Origin: an uncultured Bacteroidota bacterium
GTDB taxonomy: Bacteria > Bacteroidota > Bacteroidia > Chitinophagales > Chitinophagaceae
NCBI GenBank assembly: GCA_903927185.1
Contig: CAIYLW010000045.1
Coordinates: 1-64,000 of the forward strand
DNA length: 64,000 nucleotides
Direction of reading: 5' to 3'
Part shown: positions 39,807 through 50,857 of the stretch, piece by piece
Layout: each line of letters begins with the position of its first letter
Position numbering within the stretch: position 1 is the first letter of the stretch
Translations under genes and position numbers: made by a program
Notes under the pieces: generated by a model
Database searches by the model: none
Seen by the model: only the letters and a program-made list of their open reading frames with translations
What the model was told of the DNA's origin: nothing

Positions 39807-42296
39807 ATGAATCGACTAATCTTAGGATTATTATTAGTATGTTTTTTTGTAACTAGTAATGCTCAAAATGAATTAAAGGGTGTAGTTAAAGATAATAAAT
39901 CCGGTCTCCCCTTAGCTGCAGTTTCAATATACCTGCCCGACTTCAAAAAAAATGTGAGTACAAATAATGAAGGCATTTATAGTATTAAAAATATTCCTTC
40001 AGGTGATTTTTTAATTCAGTTAACCTTGGTAGGATATGGTAAAAAGGTCGAAGAAGTAAAAATAAAAGGAGCAACAATAAAAGATTTCTCCTTAGAGGCT
40101 AATACAAATGCTTTAAAAGAAGTAGTAGTAACTGGGGTTATTGCTGCAATTGATAATCAACAAACCCCCTATGTCATTTCAACTGTTGATAATACTGAAC
40201 TTTTACAAACAAGTGCAACAAATGCAATAGACGCAATTTCAAAAGTTGCTGGAGTTTCGGCAATGACAAACGGACAATCGATATCTAAGCCAGTTATCAG
40301 AGGGCTTGGGTACAATCGAGTGCTTACCATAAATGATGGCGTTAAGCAAATGGGACAGGTTTGGTTTGATGAATTTGGTATTGAGGTAGATCCTAATTCT
40401 GTTAATAGGTATGAAATTTTAAAAGGACCCGGTTCTTTGGCTTATGGCTCAGATGCCATTGCTGGCGTAATTAATATGATTCCGGAACAACCTCTTCCAG
40501 AAGGTATAACAAAAGGAGACATTCTTTTGAACTATCAAACTAATAATGGGCTTATCAATAATATGTTGCATTTGGCTGGGACAAAAAATGGTATTTCCTG
40601 GAGTGCTAGAGTAGATAATACGATGGCCCATGCCTATCAAAATCCTTTTGATGGTTATGTATTGAATTCGCAATTCAGAAATTTTAATACTGATGGAACA
40701 ATAGGCTTACATAAAAAATGGGGCTATACTCAAATTCATGCCAGTTATTTTGATATGCATAATGGGATTGTTGATGGAACGCGAGATTCAGCATCCGGAG
40801 CTATGGAAAGAATGGTTTCATATCCTGGCTTAAATGGCGGTGATCCAACTTATGTATTACCCACAAATCAAGAACAGAAATCGTATGATGCCTTTGTGAT
40901 CAATCAAAGAATACAACATACAAAATTGGTTTGGGATAATGCAATTGCTGTGGGAGAGGGAAGAATTCAAGCGGTTTTTTCTTGGCAAAAAAATCAACAC
41001 GAAGAATCTAATGATCCTACTATTCCAAATACATCCAATATTTATTACAATTCAACAGGTGCAACTTTTGATGTAAAATATATCTCACCTCAAAAAGCTG
41101 GATTTAATTTTGCTACTGGTACTAATGGAATGTATCAATCATCTCAAAGTTTGGGAACATTAATGTTGATTCCGAATTACCATTTTTTTGAGATTGGGGG
41201 GTATTTTATAGCTAATCAAAAAATTGGCAAATTAAATTTGAGTGGAGGTATCCGATATGATACCCGAAGTTTTAGTGGAATAGATCATTGGGTTGATTCT
41301 ACAAATCAAGAACCAGTTTTACCAACTGACCCAAATGCACTTCACGAATTCCAAGGGTTCACTTCAAAATTTAGCGGATTGTCTTTTAGTTTTGGAGGCA
41401 CTTATCATTTATCAAACAATTCGTATATCAAAGCAAATATTTCTCGTGGATGGAGAGCACCAAATGTGTCTGAGTGTGCAGCAAATGGAGTTCATGATGG
41501 TACAGTAGTTTATGAAATCGGAGATAACACTATAAAACCAGAAACGAGTTTAGAAGAAGATGTAACTTTTGGAATAAGTTCTAAAGATGTTGGTATTGAA
41601 CTAAATCTATTTAATAATAATATTGATAAGTTTATATATGCCCAAGGCTTGCAAAGCGTTTTCGGCGGTGATAGTATTAATAATTCCTTGAACTCAGCAG
41701 GACTTGGTGAGGCGCCAGTTTATAAGTTCACTCAAGGCTCCGCACATTTATACGGGGGAGAACTTACTTTAAATATTCATCCAACTACTTTGCCTTGGGT
41801 TGAATTTAATTCAACATTAAGTATGGTAGATGGTGGCTTATCAAATGTTTCTATTAATGAAAAGTATTTGCCTTTTGTGCCGCCAACAAGAATAACGGCA
41901 GACTTCAAATTTCCAATTAAACAGATTGGAAAATCTATTAAGGATGCCTATTTTAAAATAGGACTTTTAAGCTGTTTTGATCAAAATCATATCTATAAAC
42001 AATATTCAATTTATAACGGACTAAATACTGCATTAACTCCTTTTGAATACGCAGCAAGCAACTCAGCAACAAAAGGATATACCTTGTTTAATGCAAGTTT
42101 TGGTGGTGATATTGTAGTGAAGGGTAAGTTGGTTTGTAAACTATTCGTGATTTGTAATAATCTATTTAATACAGGCTACATGGATTATATGAGTAGGTTT
42201 AAGTATTTGCCGGTAAACTATACTTCAAATAGAGTAGGGGTATTTAATATGGGAAGAAATGTGAGTGTGAAATTGTTAATTCCAATTAATTTTTAA
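39807..42296 (+). CDS. TonB-dependent receptor
   Basis: CarboxypepD_reg-like N-terminus; plug VIRGLGYNRVLTINDGVK, EILKGPGSLAYGSDAIAGVINM; ISRGWRAPNVSE barrel motif. Confidence 0.93.
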   Translation: MNRLILGLLLVCFFVTSNAQNELKGVVKDNKSGLPLAAVSIYLPDFKKNVSTNNEGIYSIKNIPSGDFLIQLTLVGYGKKVEEVKIKGATIKDFSLEANTNALKEVVVTGVIAAIDNQQTPYVISTVDNTELLQTSATNAIDAISKVAGVSAMTNGQSISKPVIRGLGYNRVLTINDGVKQMGQVWFDEFGIEVDPNSVNRYEILKGPGSLAYGSDAIAGVINMIPEQPLPEGITKGDILLNYQTNNGLINNMLHLAGTKNGISWSARVDNTMAHAYQNPFDGYVLNSQFRNFNTDGTIGLHKKWGYTQIHASYFDMHNGIVDGTRDSASGAMERMVSYPGLNGGDPTYVLPTNQEQKSYDAFVINQRIQHTKLVWDNAIAVGEGRIQAVFSWQKNQHEESNDPTIPNTSNIYYNSTGATFDVKYISPQKAGFNFATGTNGMYQSSQSLGTLMLIPNYHFFEIGGYFIANQKIGKLNLSGGIRYDTRSFSGIDHWVDSTNQEPVLPTDPNALHEFQGFTSKFSGLSFSFGGTYHLSNNSYIKANISRGWRAPNVSECAANGVHDGTVVYEIGDNTIKPETSLEEDVTFGISSKDVGIELNLFNNNIDKFIYAQGLQSVFGGDSINNSLNSAGLGEAPVYKFTQGSAHLYGGELTLNIHPTTLPWVEFNSTLSMVDGGLSNVSINEKYLPFVPPTRITADFKFPIKQIGKSIKDAYFKIGLLSCFDQNHIYKQYSIYNGLNTALTPFEYAASNSATKGYTLFNASFGGDIVVKGKLVCKLFVICNNLFNTGYMDYMSRFKYLPVNYTSNRVGVFNMGRNVSVKLLIPINF

Positions 42297-42351
42297 CTTT
42301 TTAAAATAGCCTGATCAAAGTAATAAACAATTTTGATCAGGCTATTTCAAA

Positions 42352-43284
42352 TTAAATGATAAGGAGCTTTTTTAAGCTTTCAATTATTTGTGATTCTACT
42401 TTTTCTTCTGAAATAATTTCTGGAACAAATTTTTTCCCACTAACTTTTTCAAAAAGCTCAATATATCTTTTGCTAATAGTATCAATCCATTCTTCGGACA
42501 TTTCTGGTACAACTTGCCCTTCCTTACCCATAAAATTGTTAGCAATCAACCATTCTCTCACAAATTCTTTGCTTAATTGTTTTTGTTTTTCACCTGAAAA
42601 CTGTCTTGATTCAAAACTTTCTGAATAAAAATATCTGGATGAGTCTGGGGTATGCACTTCGTCCATTAAAAAAATGGTATCTCCAATTTTGCCAAATTCG
42701 TATTTGGTATCAGCAAGAATTAGGCCTTGCTTAAGTGCAATTTCTTTTCCTCTTTGAAAAAGAGCCAATGCATATTTTTCTAAAACAGCCCAATCAGCCT
42801 CTGATGCTAATCCTTGTGCAATAATTTCTTCTTTGGAAATATCTTCATCATGCCCAGCATCTGCTTTTGTAGAAGGTGTTATTATTGGATTAGGGAAAAA
42901 ATCATTTTCTTTTAATCCATCAGCCAAATTAACGCCGCAAAGTTTTCTAGACCCTGATTGATAAGTTCTCCAGGCATGGCCAACCAAATTTCCTCTTACA
43001 ACCATCTCTATTTTGAAGGGGACACATTTTTTTCCAATTGAAACATTCGGTGAAGGCACATCAATCAACCAGTTTGGGCAGATATCTTTTGTTGCATCGA
43101 GCATAATTGCTGCAATTTGATTTAAAACTTGACCTTTAAAAGGAATTGGTTTTGGTAAAATCACATCAAATGCGGAGATCCTGTCACTGGCCAACATAAC
43201 CAGCCAATCTTGATGAATGGTATAAACATCTCTTACTTTACCATGATATATGGCTGTTTGTGAAGGGAATTGATAATTGCGCAT
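42352..43284 (-). CDS. purC: Phosphoribosylaminoimidazole-succinocarboxamide synthase
   Basis: YHGKVRDVYTIHQDWLVMLASDRISAFD; EMVVRGNLVGHAWRTYQSG; LADTKYEFG. Confidence 0.95.
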   Translation of the reverse strand: MRNYQFPSQTAIYHGKVRDVYTIHQDWLVMLASDRISAFDVILPKPIPFKGQVLNQIAAIMLDATKDICPNWLIDVPSPNVSIGKKCVPFKIEMVVRGNLVGHAWRTYQSGSRKLCGVNLADGLKENDFFPNPIITPSTKADAGHDEDISKEEIIAQGLASEADWAVLEKYALALFQRGKEIALKQGLILADTKYEFGKIGDTIFLMDEVHTPDSSRYFYSESFESRQFSGEKQKQLSKEFVREWLIANNFMGKEGQVVPEMSEEWIDTISKRYIELFEKVSGKKFVPEIISEEKVESQIIESLKKLLII

Positions 43285-43431
43285 GAACAAAAATAGAAAG
43301 GCTAATCTTATAAATTGCTACTATTAATTTGTTTTTCTCAACAGATCTAATTGATTTGTGGACAAATTAAATTTTTGCATAAATATAACAATTGCTACTT
43401 TTAACAAAACGTTCTAATTAAACTTGCTATT

Positions 43432-46395
43432 ATGAGAAGATTCTACACGAGTTGTGTGTTAGTGTTGATAGCTTTTGGCTTGTCTTTCAATGCCACTGCT
43501 CAACAATCTACAAATGTTTCTGGTAGTGTTAAAAATTCCAAATCGAAAGAAGCGGTTTCTGCCGTTTCAATTACTGTTAAAGGAAGTTCTACTGGTACTT
43601 TCACTGACGATAAAGGAAATTTTAAATTTACTACTGTTCAAAAAACTCCATTTACTGTAATTATTTCTTCAGTTGGATATTCTAATAAGGAAGTAATTGT
43701 TAAAAACGACAATCAAGTAATTGATGTAGAGTTAGATGCTGCCTTCACTTTAGGTGATGAAGTAGTTGTAGCTGCTTCAAGAGTTCCTGAAAGAATTTTG
43801 GAGTCCCCTGTTTCTATTGAGAGAATTGGCGCTAAAGCTATTTTAAACTCTCCTGCCTCTAACTACTATGATATGATTACCAATCTTAAGGGTGTCGATA
43901 TCGTTACAGCTAGTTTAACTTTTAAAAGCGTAGGAACACGTGGATTTAATAGTTCTGGAAATACTAGATTAAATCAAATCGTGGATGGTATGGACAACCA
44001 AGCGCCAGGATTGAATTTTTCTGTAGGAAATATCATCGGATTAACTGAACTCGATGTAGATAATATTGAATTATTACCAGGAGCATCTTCTGCACTTTAT
44101 GGTCCAGGAGGTATGAATGGTACCATATTAATCAATAGCAAAAATCCATTCAAATATCAGGGGCTTAGCTTCCAGATTAAACAAGGGGTAACTAACGTTG
44201 ATAATAAACAACGCGCTCAGTCGCCCTTTTACGATTGGTCCGTTCGTTGGGCTAATAAGATATCAGATAAATTTGCCTATAAAATTGGAGCAGAATATAC
44301 TCAGGCTACTGATTGGTTAGCAAACTCTTCAGATAACTACGATCGTAATGGAACGCCTCAAAATCCTAATGGTGTAGTTAAGCCTGGATTTAGATCATCT
44401 GACCCTAACTACGATGGAGTAAACATTTATGGCGATGAAACGAATGCGAATTTAAGTGGTGTAGCAAATAGTGTTTTGAAACTAATGCCAGCAGGTATTG
44501 TTCCAGCTTCTAATGCTTTTTTAGCAGCGAATCCTGGTGCTAGACTTTCGAATTACAATAGCTTTTTAACTGCTATTGGAGCAGGAGCATTGGTTGCAGG
44601 TGGATATTCACCCATATTATATGGAGCATCACCATCACGTAACTTTTACAATAATCAATCTGTGAGTCGTACTGGATATGGTGAACAAGATGTGATTGAT
44701 CCAATTACCAGTAATTTTAAATTATCTGGTGGACTGTATTATAAACTGTCCGACAAATTAGAAGCATCTGTAACAGCTAATTGGGGAACAGGTACAACCG
44801 TTTATACAGGTGCCGACCGCTATTCAATTAAAGATTTCAAGATGGGCCAATATAAACTTGAATTGAAATCAAAAAATTGGTATTTACGTGGTTATACTAC
44901 AGCTGAAAATTCTGGAAACTCCTATGTAACCACAACAACTACACGATTATTTAATGAGGCATGGAAATCAAGTACTGCTTGGTATCCTGCTTATGCCGCT
45001 GCATATGTAACTGCTGCTGATGCAGGTTTACCGCATGATCAGGCACATGGTGCGGCTCGTGCTTATGCAGATCAAGGCCGACCAACTGGCTTCCAATTGT
45101 ATAATCCATTATATCAAGCTATTGCTCAAACACCCATCTCTAAAGGTGGTGGTTTGTTCCTGGATAGAACAAAAGTATACACTGCTGAAGGTCAATATAA
45201 TTTAACTGAAGCACTAGGATTAGCAAAATCTGGAACTGATCTTTTAGTAGGAGGAAGCTGGAGACAATATGTATTGAACTCTCAAGGAACTATTTTTGCT
45301 GATACCACTGGCCCTATCAAAATTGCTGAAACTGGCGCATATGCACAGTTATCTCAGCGCTTATTTGAAGACTTTTTAAAGATCACTGTTTCTGGACGCT
45401 ATGATAAAAATGTGAATTTTGCGGGTCATTTTACCCCAAGAGCTTCAGCAGTAATTAAATTAGCTAAGGATCATAATCTACGCTTTTCTTATCAGTCGGC
45501 TTATCGTTTTCCAACTACTCAAAACCAATGGATTAACTTAAGTACTTCTCAAGGTCGATTAATGGGTGGTTTACCTCAGTTGAGAGATTATTACCATTTT
45601 TCTACCAATCCTGCTTATACATTGGCTAGTGTAACTAATTATGGTGCGGCTGTTGGTGCTGCTGCAGCAGTAGGAAATATTCCTGGAATTATTTCTGCAG
45701 CAAGTTTATTGAAATCTCAAGATTTTGGTGAATTCAAACCTGAATCAAGTACTTCATTTGAAGTAGGTTATAAAGGCTTATTCGCAAAGAGAATTTTAAT
45801 TGATGTCTATGCTTATTGGGCTAAATACAAAGACTTCTTAGGGGGAGTAACAGTTATCCAATCAAACAATGGATCTGCAGCAGGTTTAATTGGTTATAAT
45901 CCAGATTTCACTCCGGGTAATGCATCTGCAACTAGAAATATTTATAGTGTATCTGTTAATCAAACAACAGATGTTAATACAAACGGATGGGGAGCATCTA
46001 TTGAGTATTTATTACCTAAGAATTTCTCTGTGAGTGGTAATGTTTATTCTGATATGATTGGAGCTACTCCTGTTGGTTTTGTTACCTATTTTAATACTCC
46101 AAAGTATAGAGTAAATGCAGCTTTCAATAATTCTGGTTTTGGACCTAAGAATTTACTTGGATTCAGCATCGTTTACAGATGGTTAGATGGATTCCATTAT
46201 GATGGCACTTTTGCAGCTGGTGAAGTAGCTTCATATCAAACATTGGATGCAATGGTGAGCTTGAAATTCCCTAAAACCAAATCAATGCTAAAAGTTGGTG
46301 GTACTAATATTTTTAATAGATATTATTATACTGGTTATGGTAACCCACAAATTGGTGGTCTATATTATGTAAGTTTTGGATGGAACGTATTTTAA
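43432..46395 (+). CDS. TonB-dependent receptor
   Basis: Signal peptide, CarboxypepD_reg-like domain, TRGFNSSGNTRLNQIVDGMDNQ plug, terminal aromatic NVF. Confidence 0.93.
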   Translation: MRRFYTSCVLVLIAFGLSFNATAQQSTNVSGSVKNSKSKEAVSAVSITVKGSSTGTFTDDKGNFKFTTVQKTPFTVIISSVGYSNKEVIVKNDNQVIDVELDAAFTLGDEVVVAASRVPERILESPVSIERIGAKAILNSPASNYYDMITNLKGVDIVTASLTFKSVGTRGFNSSGNTRLNQIVDGMDNQAPGLNFSVGNIIGLTELDVDNIELLPGASSALYGPGGMNGTILINSKNPFKYQGLSFQIKQGVTNVDNKQRAQSPFYDWSVRWANKISDKFAYKIGAEYTQATDWLANSSDNYDRNGTPQNPNGVVKPGFRSSDPNYDGVNIYGDETNANLSGVANSVLKLMPAGIVPASNAFLAANPGARLSNYNSFLTAIGAGALVAGGYSPILYGASPSRNFYNNQSVSRTGYGEQDVIDPITSNFKLSGGLYYKLSDKLEASVTANWGTGTTVYTGADRYSIKDFKMGQYKLELKSKNWYLRGYTTAENSGNSYVTTTTTRLFNEAWKSSTAWYPAYAAAYVTAADAGLPHDQAHGAARAYADQGRPTGFQLYNPLYQAIAQTPISKGGGLFLDRTKVYTAEGQYNLTEALGLAKSGTDLLVGGSWRQYVLNSQGTIFADTTGPIKIAETGAYAQLSQRLFEDFLKITVSGRYDKNVNFAGHFTPRASAVIKLAKDHNLRFSYQSAYRFPTTQNQWINLSTSQGRLMGGLPQLRDYYHFSTNPAYTLASVTNYGAAVGAAAAVGNIPGIISAASLLKSQDFGEFKPESSTSFEVGYKGLFAKRILIDVYAYWAKYKDFLGGVTVIQSNNGSAAGLIGYNPDFTPGNASATRNIYSVSVNQTTDVNTNGWGASIEYLLPKNFSVSGNVYSDMIGATPVGFVTYFNTPKYRVNAAFNNSGFGPKNLLGFSIVYRWLDGFHYDGTFAAGEVASYQTLDAMVSLKFPKTKSMLKVGGTNIFNRYYYTGYGNPQIGGLYYVSFGWNVF

Positions 46396-46419
46396 TAGAT
46401 AGGGTTTAAACCATGAAAA

Positions 46420-46452
46420 ATCCTCTCCGACTGGTCGGAGAGGATTTTTTGT
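46420..46452 (+). terminator. Rho-independent terminator
   Basis: AATCCTCTCCGAC-tg-GTCGGAGAGGATT plus T-run. Confidence 0.9.
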
Positions 46453-46472
46453 TGGTAAAAGACCCAAGTCTT

Positions 46473-46504
46473 TTGGTTTTATAGGTGATAATCTTATATT
46501 TTTG
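46473..46504 (+). promoter_or_regulatory. Putative promoter for pdhB
   Basis: TTG (46473-46475), N21, TATTTTTG (46497-46504). Confidence 0.35.
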
Positions 46505-46528
46505 CTCCTCATTTAATTCAAAGTACTT

Positions 46529-47515
46529 ATGCGTTCAATTGCTTTCAGAGAGGCTTTAAGAGAAGCCATGCAAGAAGAGATGAGAAGAGACGAGAGGGTC
46601 TTTTTAATGGGTGAAGAGGTTGCCGAATACAATGGCGCTTATAAAGTAAGTCAGGGAATGCTGGCTGAATTTGGCGAAAAAAGGGTAATAGATACCCCAA
46701 TTGCTGAGTTGGGTTTTGCTGCTGTAGCTGTAGGTGCTGCTCAAAACGGACTAAGACCAATTGTTGAATTTATGACTTGGAATTTTGCAGTTCTTCCAAT
46801 GGATCAGATCCTAAATACAGCATCAAAAATGTTGGCAATGAGTGGTGGACAGATTGGATGCCCAATTGTTTTCAGAGGACCCGGGGGTAGTGCTGGTCAA
46901 TTAGGAGCCCAACATAGTACTGCTTTTGAAAGCTATTATGCCAATATTCCAGGCTTGAAAGTGGTTTCACCTTCTAATGGCTATGATGCAAAAGGGTTAA
47001 TGAAACAAGCCATTCGCTACGAAGAAGATCCTGTAATGTTTATGGAAAGTGAAGTGATGTATGGTGATAAATGTGAAGTGCCAGAAGAAGAATATTATAT
47101 TCCTTTGGGAAAGGCTGATGTGAAAAGACAAGGAAGAGACGTAACGATTGTTTCTTATAATAAGATGATGAAAGTGGCGTTAGGTGCAGCTATTGAATTG
47201 GAAAAAGAAGGCATTAGTGCAGAAGTAATCGATCTTAGAACTATTCGACCGCTTGACTGGGAAACGATCGTAGAAAGCGTTAAAAAAACAAATCGTTTAG
47301 TGATTGTGGAAGAGCAATGGCCTTTTGCTTCTATATCATCAGAAATAACTTATCGCATTCAAAAGGAAGCATTTGATTATTTAGATGCCCCAATACGCAG
47401 AATAACAAGTGCTGATGCTCCGATGCACTATGCACCTAATTTAGCAGCTTTGGCAATTCCAGATATTGATAGAACTGTGCGATTAGTGAAAGAAGTGATT
47501 AATCAAAAGAAATAA
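46529..47515 (+). CDS. pdhB: Pyruvate dehydrogenase E1 component, beta subunit
   Basis: FLMGEEVAEYNGAYKVSQGM; DTPIAELGFAAVAVGAAQNGLRPIVEFMT; QHSTAFESYYANIPGLKVVSPS. Confidence 0.93.
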   Translation: MRSIAFREALREAMQEEMRRDERVFLMGEEVAEYNGAYKVSQGMLAEFGEKRVIDTPIAELGFAAVAVGAAQNGLRPIVEFMTWNFAVLPMDQILNTASKMLAMSGGQIGCPIVFRGPGGSAGQLGAQHSTAFESYYANIPGLKVVSPSNGYDAKGLMKQAIRYEEDPVMFMESEVMYGDKCEVPEEEYYIPLGKADVKRQGRDVTIVSYNKMMKVALGAAIELEKEGISAEVIDLRTIRPLDWETIVESVKKTNRLVIVEEQWPFASISSEITYRIQKEAFDYLDAPIRRITSADAPMHYAPNLAALAIPDIDRTVRLVKEVINQKK

Positions 47516-47544
47516 AATTCTTTTAATATTATTTTTCATTGAAT

Positions 47545-47580
47545 CCCGAAACATCTTGTAAAAGAAGTTTCGGGGTTCTT
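47545..47580 (+). terminator. Terminator-like hairpin
   Basis: CCCGAAAC-atcttgtaaaagaa-GTTTCGGG followed by a T-rich stretch. Confidence 0.7.
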
Positions 47581-47591
47581 ATTTTTATAAA

Positions 47592-49655
47592 GTGAAGTAT
47601 CTTTTAATTTTCTTTTTAATGATGACTTTTATTCAGATAAAAGCTCAAAAAAACCTCTATCAATCTAACGATCAAGACAGCTTAGCGCCTGTATTGGTGC
47701 AAGCGTTCAGTCAGACAATCAAATGGAAAGAAGCTGGCGCCGCAATAGCACTTTTAAATTATTCAGATCTTAACTCTTATGGCCCCACGTCAATAGTGCC
47801 TGCTTTTAATAAAATCAGTGGGGTTAGAATGGAAGAAAGATCACCGGGTAGTTATAGGATATCAATTAGAGGAAGTTTATTGAGATCGCCTTTTGGAGTA
47901 AGAAATACTAAAATCTATTGGAATGAATTTCCATTATCAGATGCCACTGGAAATACCTATTTAAATTTGCTGGATCTAAGTCAAATTGAAGCTGCTGAAA
48001 TTGTGAAGGGGCCAGCAAGTAGTATTTACGGAGCCGGAACTGGGGGTGTTGTTCTTTTAAAATCATTCTTACCATTCTCAGATTCAACTCAACAACATTT
48101 TAAAGTTGGCATAGAACAAGGGTCCTATGGCCTGAAGAAAGAACAGTTATCCTGGAAAACACACACCAAACATTTTAGCAGCGAATTAAGTCAATCCTAT
48201 TTGTATTCTGAGGGTTATCGAGACCAATCAGCTATGCGAAAATTTAATTTAATGTATCAGGCATCTTTAGAACTCTCAGAACACCAGATAGACTTCCTGG
48301 GGTGGATGACTGATCTATATTATCAAACACCGGGCGGTATTAATTTAGCTCAAATGCTAGCCAATCCTAAGCTCTCAAGACAGGCAACTTCTACATTCCC
48401 CAGTGCAATGCAACAAAAGACAGCTATTTATAATAAAACCATTTTTGCTGGATTAAAAGATCAATGGAAATTGGGGACTAATACAATGTTGCATTCCTTT
48501 GTCTCTTTAAACAATACCAGGTTTGAAAATCCTTTTATTACCAATTATGAATTCAGAAATGAAACAAATGCAAGCTTAGGAACTAAATTAATTGTAAAAT
48601 CAAAGGAACTTGCCTTGCAATGGGTTAGTGGTTTTGAATGGCTTTATAATCATTCTGTGATTACAGACTATGGGAATAAAAAAGGAATGCCCGATACACT
48701 TCAATTCAATGATCAGGCATTTGCAAATCAGTGGAGTGTTTACACCCAATTGCAAAAAATATATAGGGATAAACTACATATTAATGCAGGAATAAGTTTG
48801 AATCAACAGTTGTATCAATATAAACGTGTATCAAACCCTTTGCCAATTGTACAATATAAGAATACCCATATTGTACCTGCTCCTCGTTTATCCGTACTGT
48901 ATGATTTGAATTCTTCCATCGCCGCCTATGGTTTAGCTGCGTATGGTTTTTCTCCTGCATCTTTAGCAGAATTGCGGCCTTCAGATGGTAATTATTATGG
49001 AGAGTTAGAACCAGAAAAAGGATGGAATTTAGAAATAGGCTTAAAGGGTTTTTTATTTCAACATATTATTCAGTTTGATTTAGCGTACTATCATTTTCAA
49101 TTGAAAGATGCAATAGTTAGCAGAAATAATGCTGCAGGGGCACAATATTTTATCAATGCAGGTTCAACATTGCAACAAGGTCTTGAAGCTACGATCAAAG
49201 TAACAGTGATAAAAAATCGAAATGGGATTCTCTCTAATATGATAATCTGGGGTTCACAAAGTTTTCAACCCTATCATTTTAAAAGTTACCAACAGGGTAA
49301 TATTAACTATGCAGGTAACATGATTACAGGAGTGCCAAGAAATATTTTGGTTGCGGGAATTGATTTTGTTTTTCTGAAAAAACTAACTCTGAATTCTTCT
49401 ATAAATTGTGTATCTCGTATTCCATTAACTGATGCAAATGATGCTTTTGCAAATGCTTATCAATTGCTTCAATTAAAACTAGAATTCCCTGTCAATTTTA
49501 AAAAATGTCAAACTCGCTTTTTTGCTGGAGTAGATAATGGGCTAAACCAAAATTATAGTTTGGGTAACGATATAAATGCTGCTGCGAAAAGATTTTATAA
49601 TCCTGCAGCTGCAAGGAACTTTTATGCAGGAATTCATTTATCATTTGATAAATAA
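47592..49655 (+). CDS. TonB-dependent receptor
   Basis: GTG start; signal peptide; SIRGSLLRSPFGVRNTKIYWNEFPLSDATG plug; EIVKGPASSIYGAGTGGVVLL. Confidence 0.9.
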   Translation: MKYLLIFFLMMTFIQIKAQKNLYQSNDQDSLAPVLVQAFSQTIKWKEAGAAIALLNYSDLNSYGPTSIVPAFNKISGVRMEERSPGSYRISIRGSLLRSPFGVRNTKIYWNEFPLSDATGNTYLNLLDLSQIEAAEIVKGPASSIYGAGTGGVVLLKSFLPFSDSTQQHFKVGIEQGSYGLKKEQLSWKTHTKHFSSELSQSYLYSEGYRDQSAMRKFNLMYQASLELSEHQIDFLGWMTDLYYQTPGGINLAQMLANPKLSRQATSTFPSAMQQKTAIYNKTIFAGLKDQWKLGTNTMLHSFVSLNNTRFENPFITNYEFRNETNASLGTKLIVKSKELALQWVSGFEWLYNHSVITDYGNKKGMPDTLQFNDQAFANQWSVYTQLQKIYRDKLHINAGISLNQQLYQYKRVSNPLPIVQYKNTHIVPAPRLSVLYDLNSSIAAYGLAAYGFSPASLAELRPSDGNYYGELEPEKGWNLEIGLKGFLFQHIIQFDLAYYHFQLKDAIVSRNNAAGAQYFINAGSTLQQGLEATIKVTVIKNRNGILSNMIIWGSQSFQPYHFKSYQQGNINYAGNMITGVPRNILVAGIDFVFLKKLTLNSSINCVSRIPLTDANDAFANAYQLLQLKLEFPVNFKKCQTRFFAGVDNGLNQNYSLGNDINAAAKRFYNPAAARNFYAGIHLSFDK

Positions 49656-49693
49656 GCAATGATTATCTTAGTACAACAGAATTAAACAAATCT

Positions 49694-50857
49694 ATGGCTC
49701 AAATTCTTATTATTGATGATGAACGTTCTATTAGGAATGTGTTGAAAGATATATTAACCAATGAAGGGTTTAAAGTAGAAGAAGCAGCCGATGGCGAGGA
49801 AGGATTAAAGAAGTTTAATGCTAATTCCTATGATTTGGTTTTGTGTGATATAAAGATGCCCAAATTGGATGGACTAGAATTTTTGGATAATATTATTCAG
49901 GCAAATTCAGAAGTTCCGGTAATTATGATTAGTGGTCACGGCAATATTGAAACAGCTGTGGATGCTGTAAAAAAGGGTGCTTACGATTATATTTCAAAGC
50001 CGCCAGATTTAAATCGATTACTAATAACTATTAGAAATGCCCTAGATAAAAATAACCTTGTTAAAGAAGCTAAAGTACTGAAGAGAAAAGTTTCTAGGGT
50101 GCAAGAAATCATAGGGAATAGCGATGCGATTAATAAAATAAAAGAAACGATTGAAAAAGTAGCCACCACTGATGCCAGGGTTTTGGTGACTGGTGAGAAT
50201 GGCACAGGAAAGGAATTAGTAGCAAGGTGGTTACATGAGAAAAGCAATAGGTCAAATGGTCCTATAATCGAAGTCAACTGTGCCGCAATACCATCAGAAT
50301 TAATTGAAAGCGAATTGTTTGGTCATGAGAAAGGCTCTTTCACCTCGGCTATTAAACAAAGGATTGGAAAATTTGAACAGGCAAATGGGGGCACTTTATT
50401 TCTTGATGAAATTGGCGATATGAGTTTATCCGCACAGGCAAAAGTGTTGAGAGCTTTGCAGGAATCAAAGATTACCAGAGTAGGGGGGGATAAAGAAATC
50501 ACAGTTGATGTTCGAGTGATAGCTGCAACTAATAAAGATCTTTTAAAAGAAGTAGAATTAAAGAACTTTAGGTTGGATCTTTATCATCGAATAGGGGTTA
50601 TTTTAATTCAAGTGCCTTCACTTAATCAGCGTCTAGAAGATATCCCATTATTAGTCGACAAATTTCTAATAGATATTGCACAGGAATATGGCCAAGCTAC
50701 TAAAACGATAGATAAAAAAGCAATGGAAGCATTACAATTGCATAACTGGACAGGCAATATAAGAGAACTAAGAAATGTGGTTGAAAGATTAATTATACTT
50801 TCAGGAAAAACTATTACTGTATCTGATATCTCTAGTTTTGTAATTCCGGGTTCTTAA
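49694..50857 (+). CDS. NtrC-family sigma-54-dependent response regulator
   Basis: Receiver domain DDERSIR...CDIKMP; GENGTGKELVARWLHEKS; ESELFGHEKGSFTSA (GAFTGA-like GSFTSA). Confidence 0.93.
   Translation: MAQILIIDDERSIRNVLKDILTNEGFKVEEAADGEEGLKKFNANSYDLVLCDIKMPKLDGLEFLDNIIQANSEVPVIMISGHGNIETAVDAVKKGAYDYISKPPDLNRLLITIRNALDKNNLVKEAKVLKRKVSRVQEIIGNSDAINKIKETIEKVATTDARVLVTGENGTGKELVARWLHEKSNRSNGPIIEVNCAAIPSELIESELFGHEKGSFTSAIKQRIGKFEQANGGTLFLDEIGDMSLSAQAKVLRALQESKITRVGGDKEITVDVRVIAATNKDLLKEVELKNFRLDLYHRIGVILIQVPSLNQRLEDIPLLVDKFLIDIAQEYGQATKTIDKKAMEALQLHNWTGNIRELRNVVERLIILSGKTITVSDISSFVIPGS

Noticed and set aside
43354-43367. ATTTGT-GG-ACAAAT palindrome upstream of a TonB receptor
   Set aside because: Only 6-bp AT-rich arms; expected by chance at this base composition without comparative support
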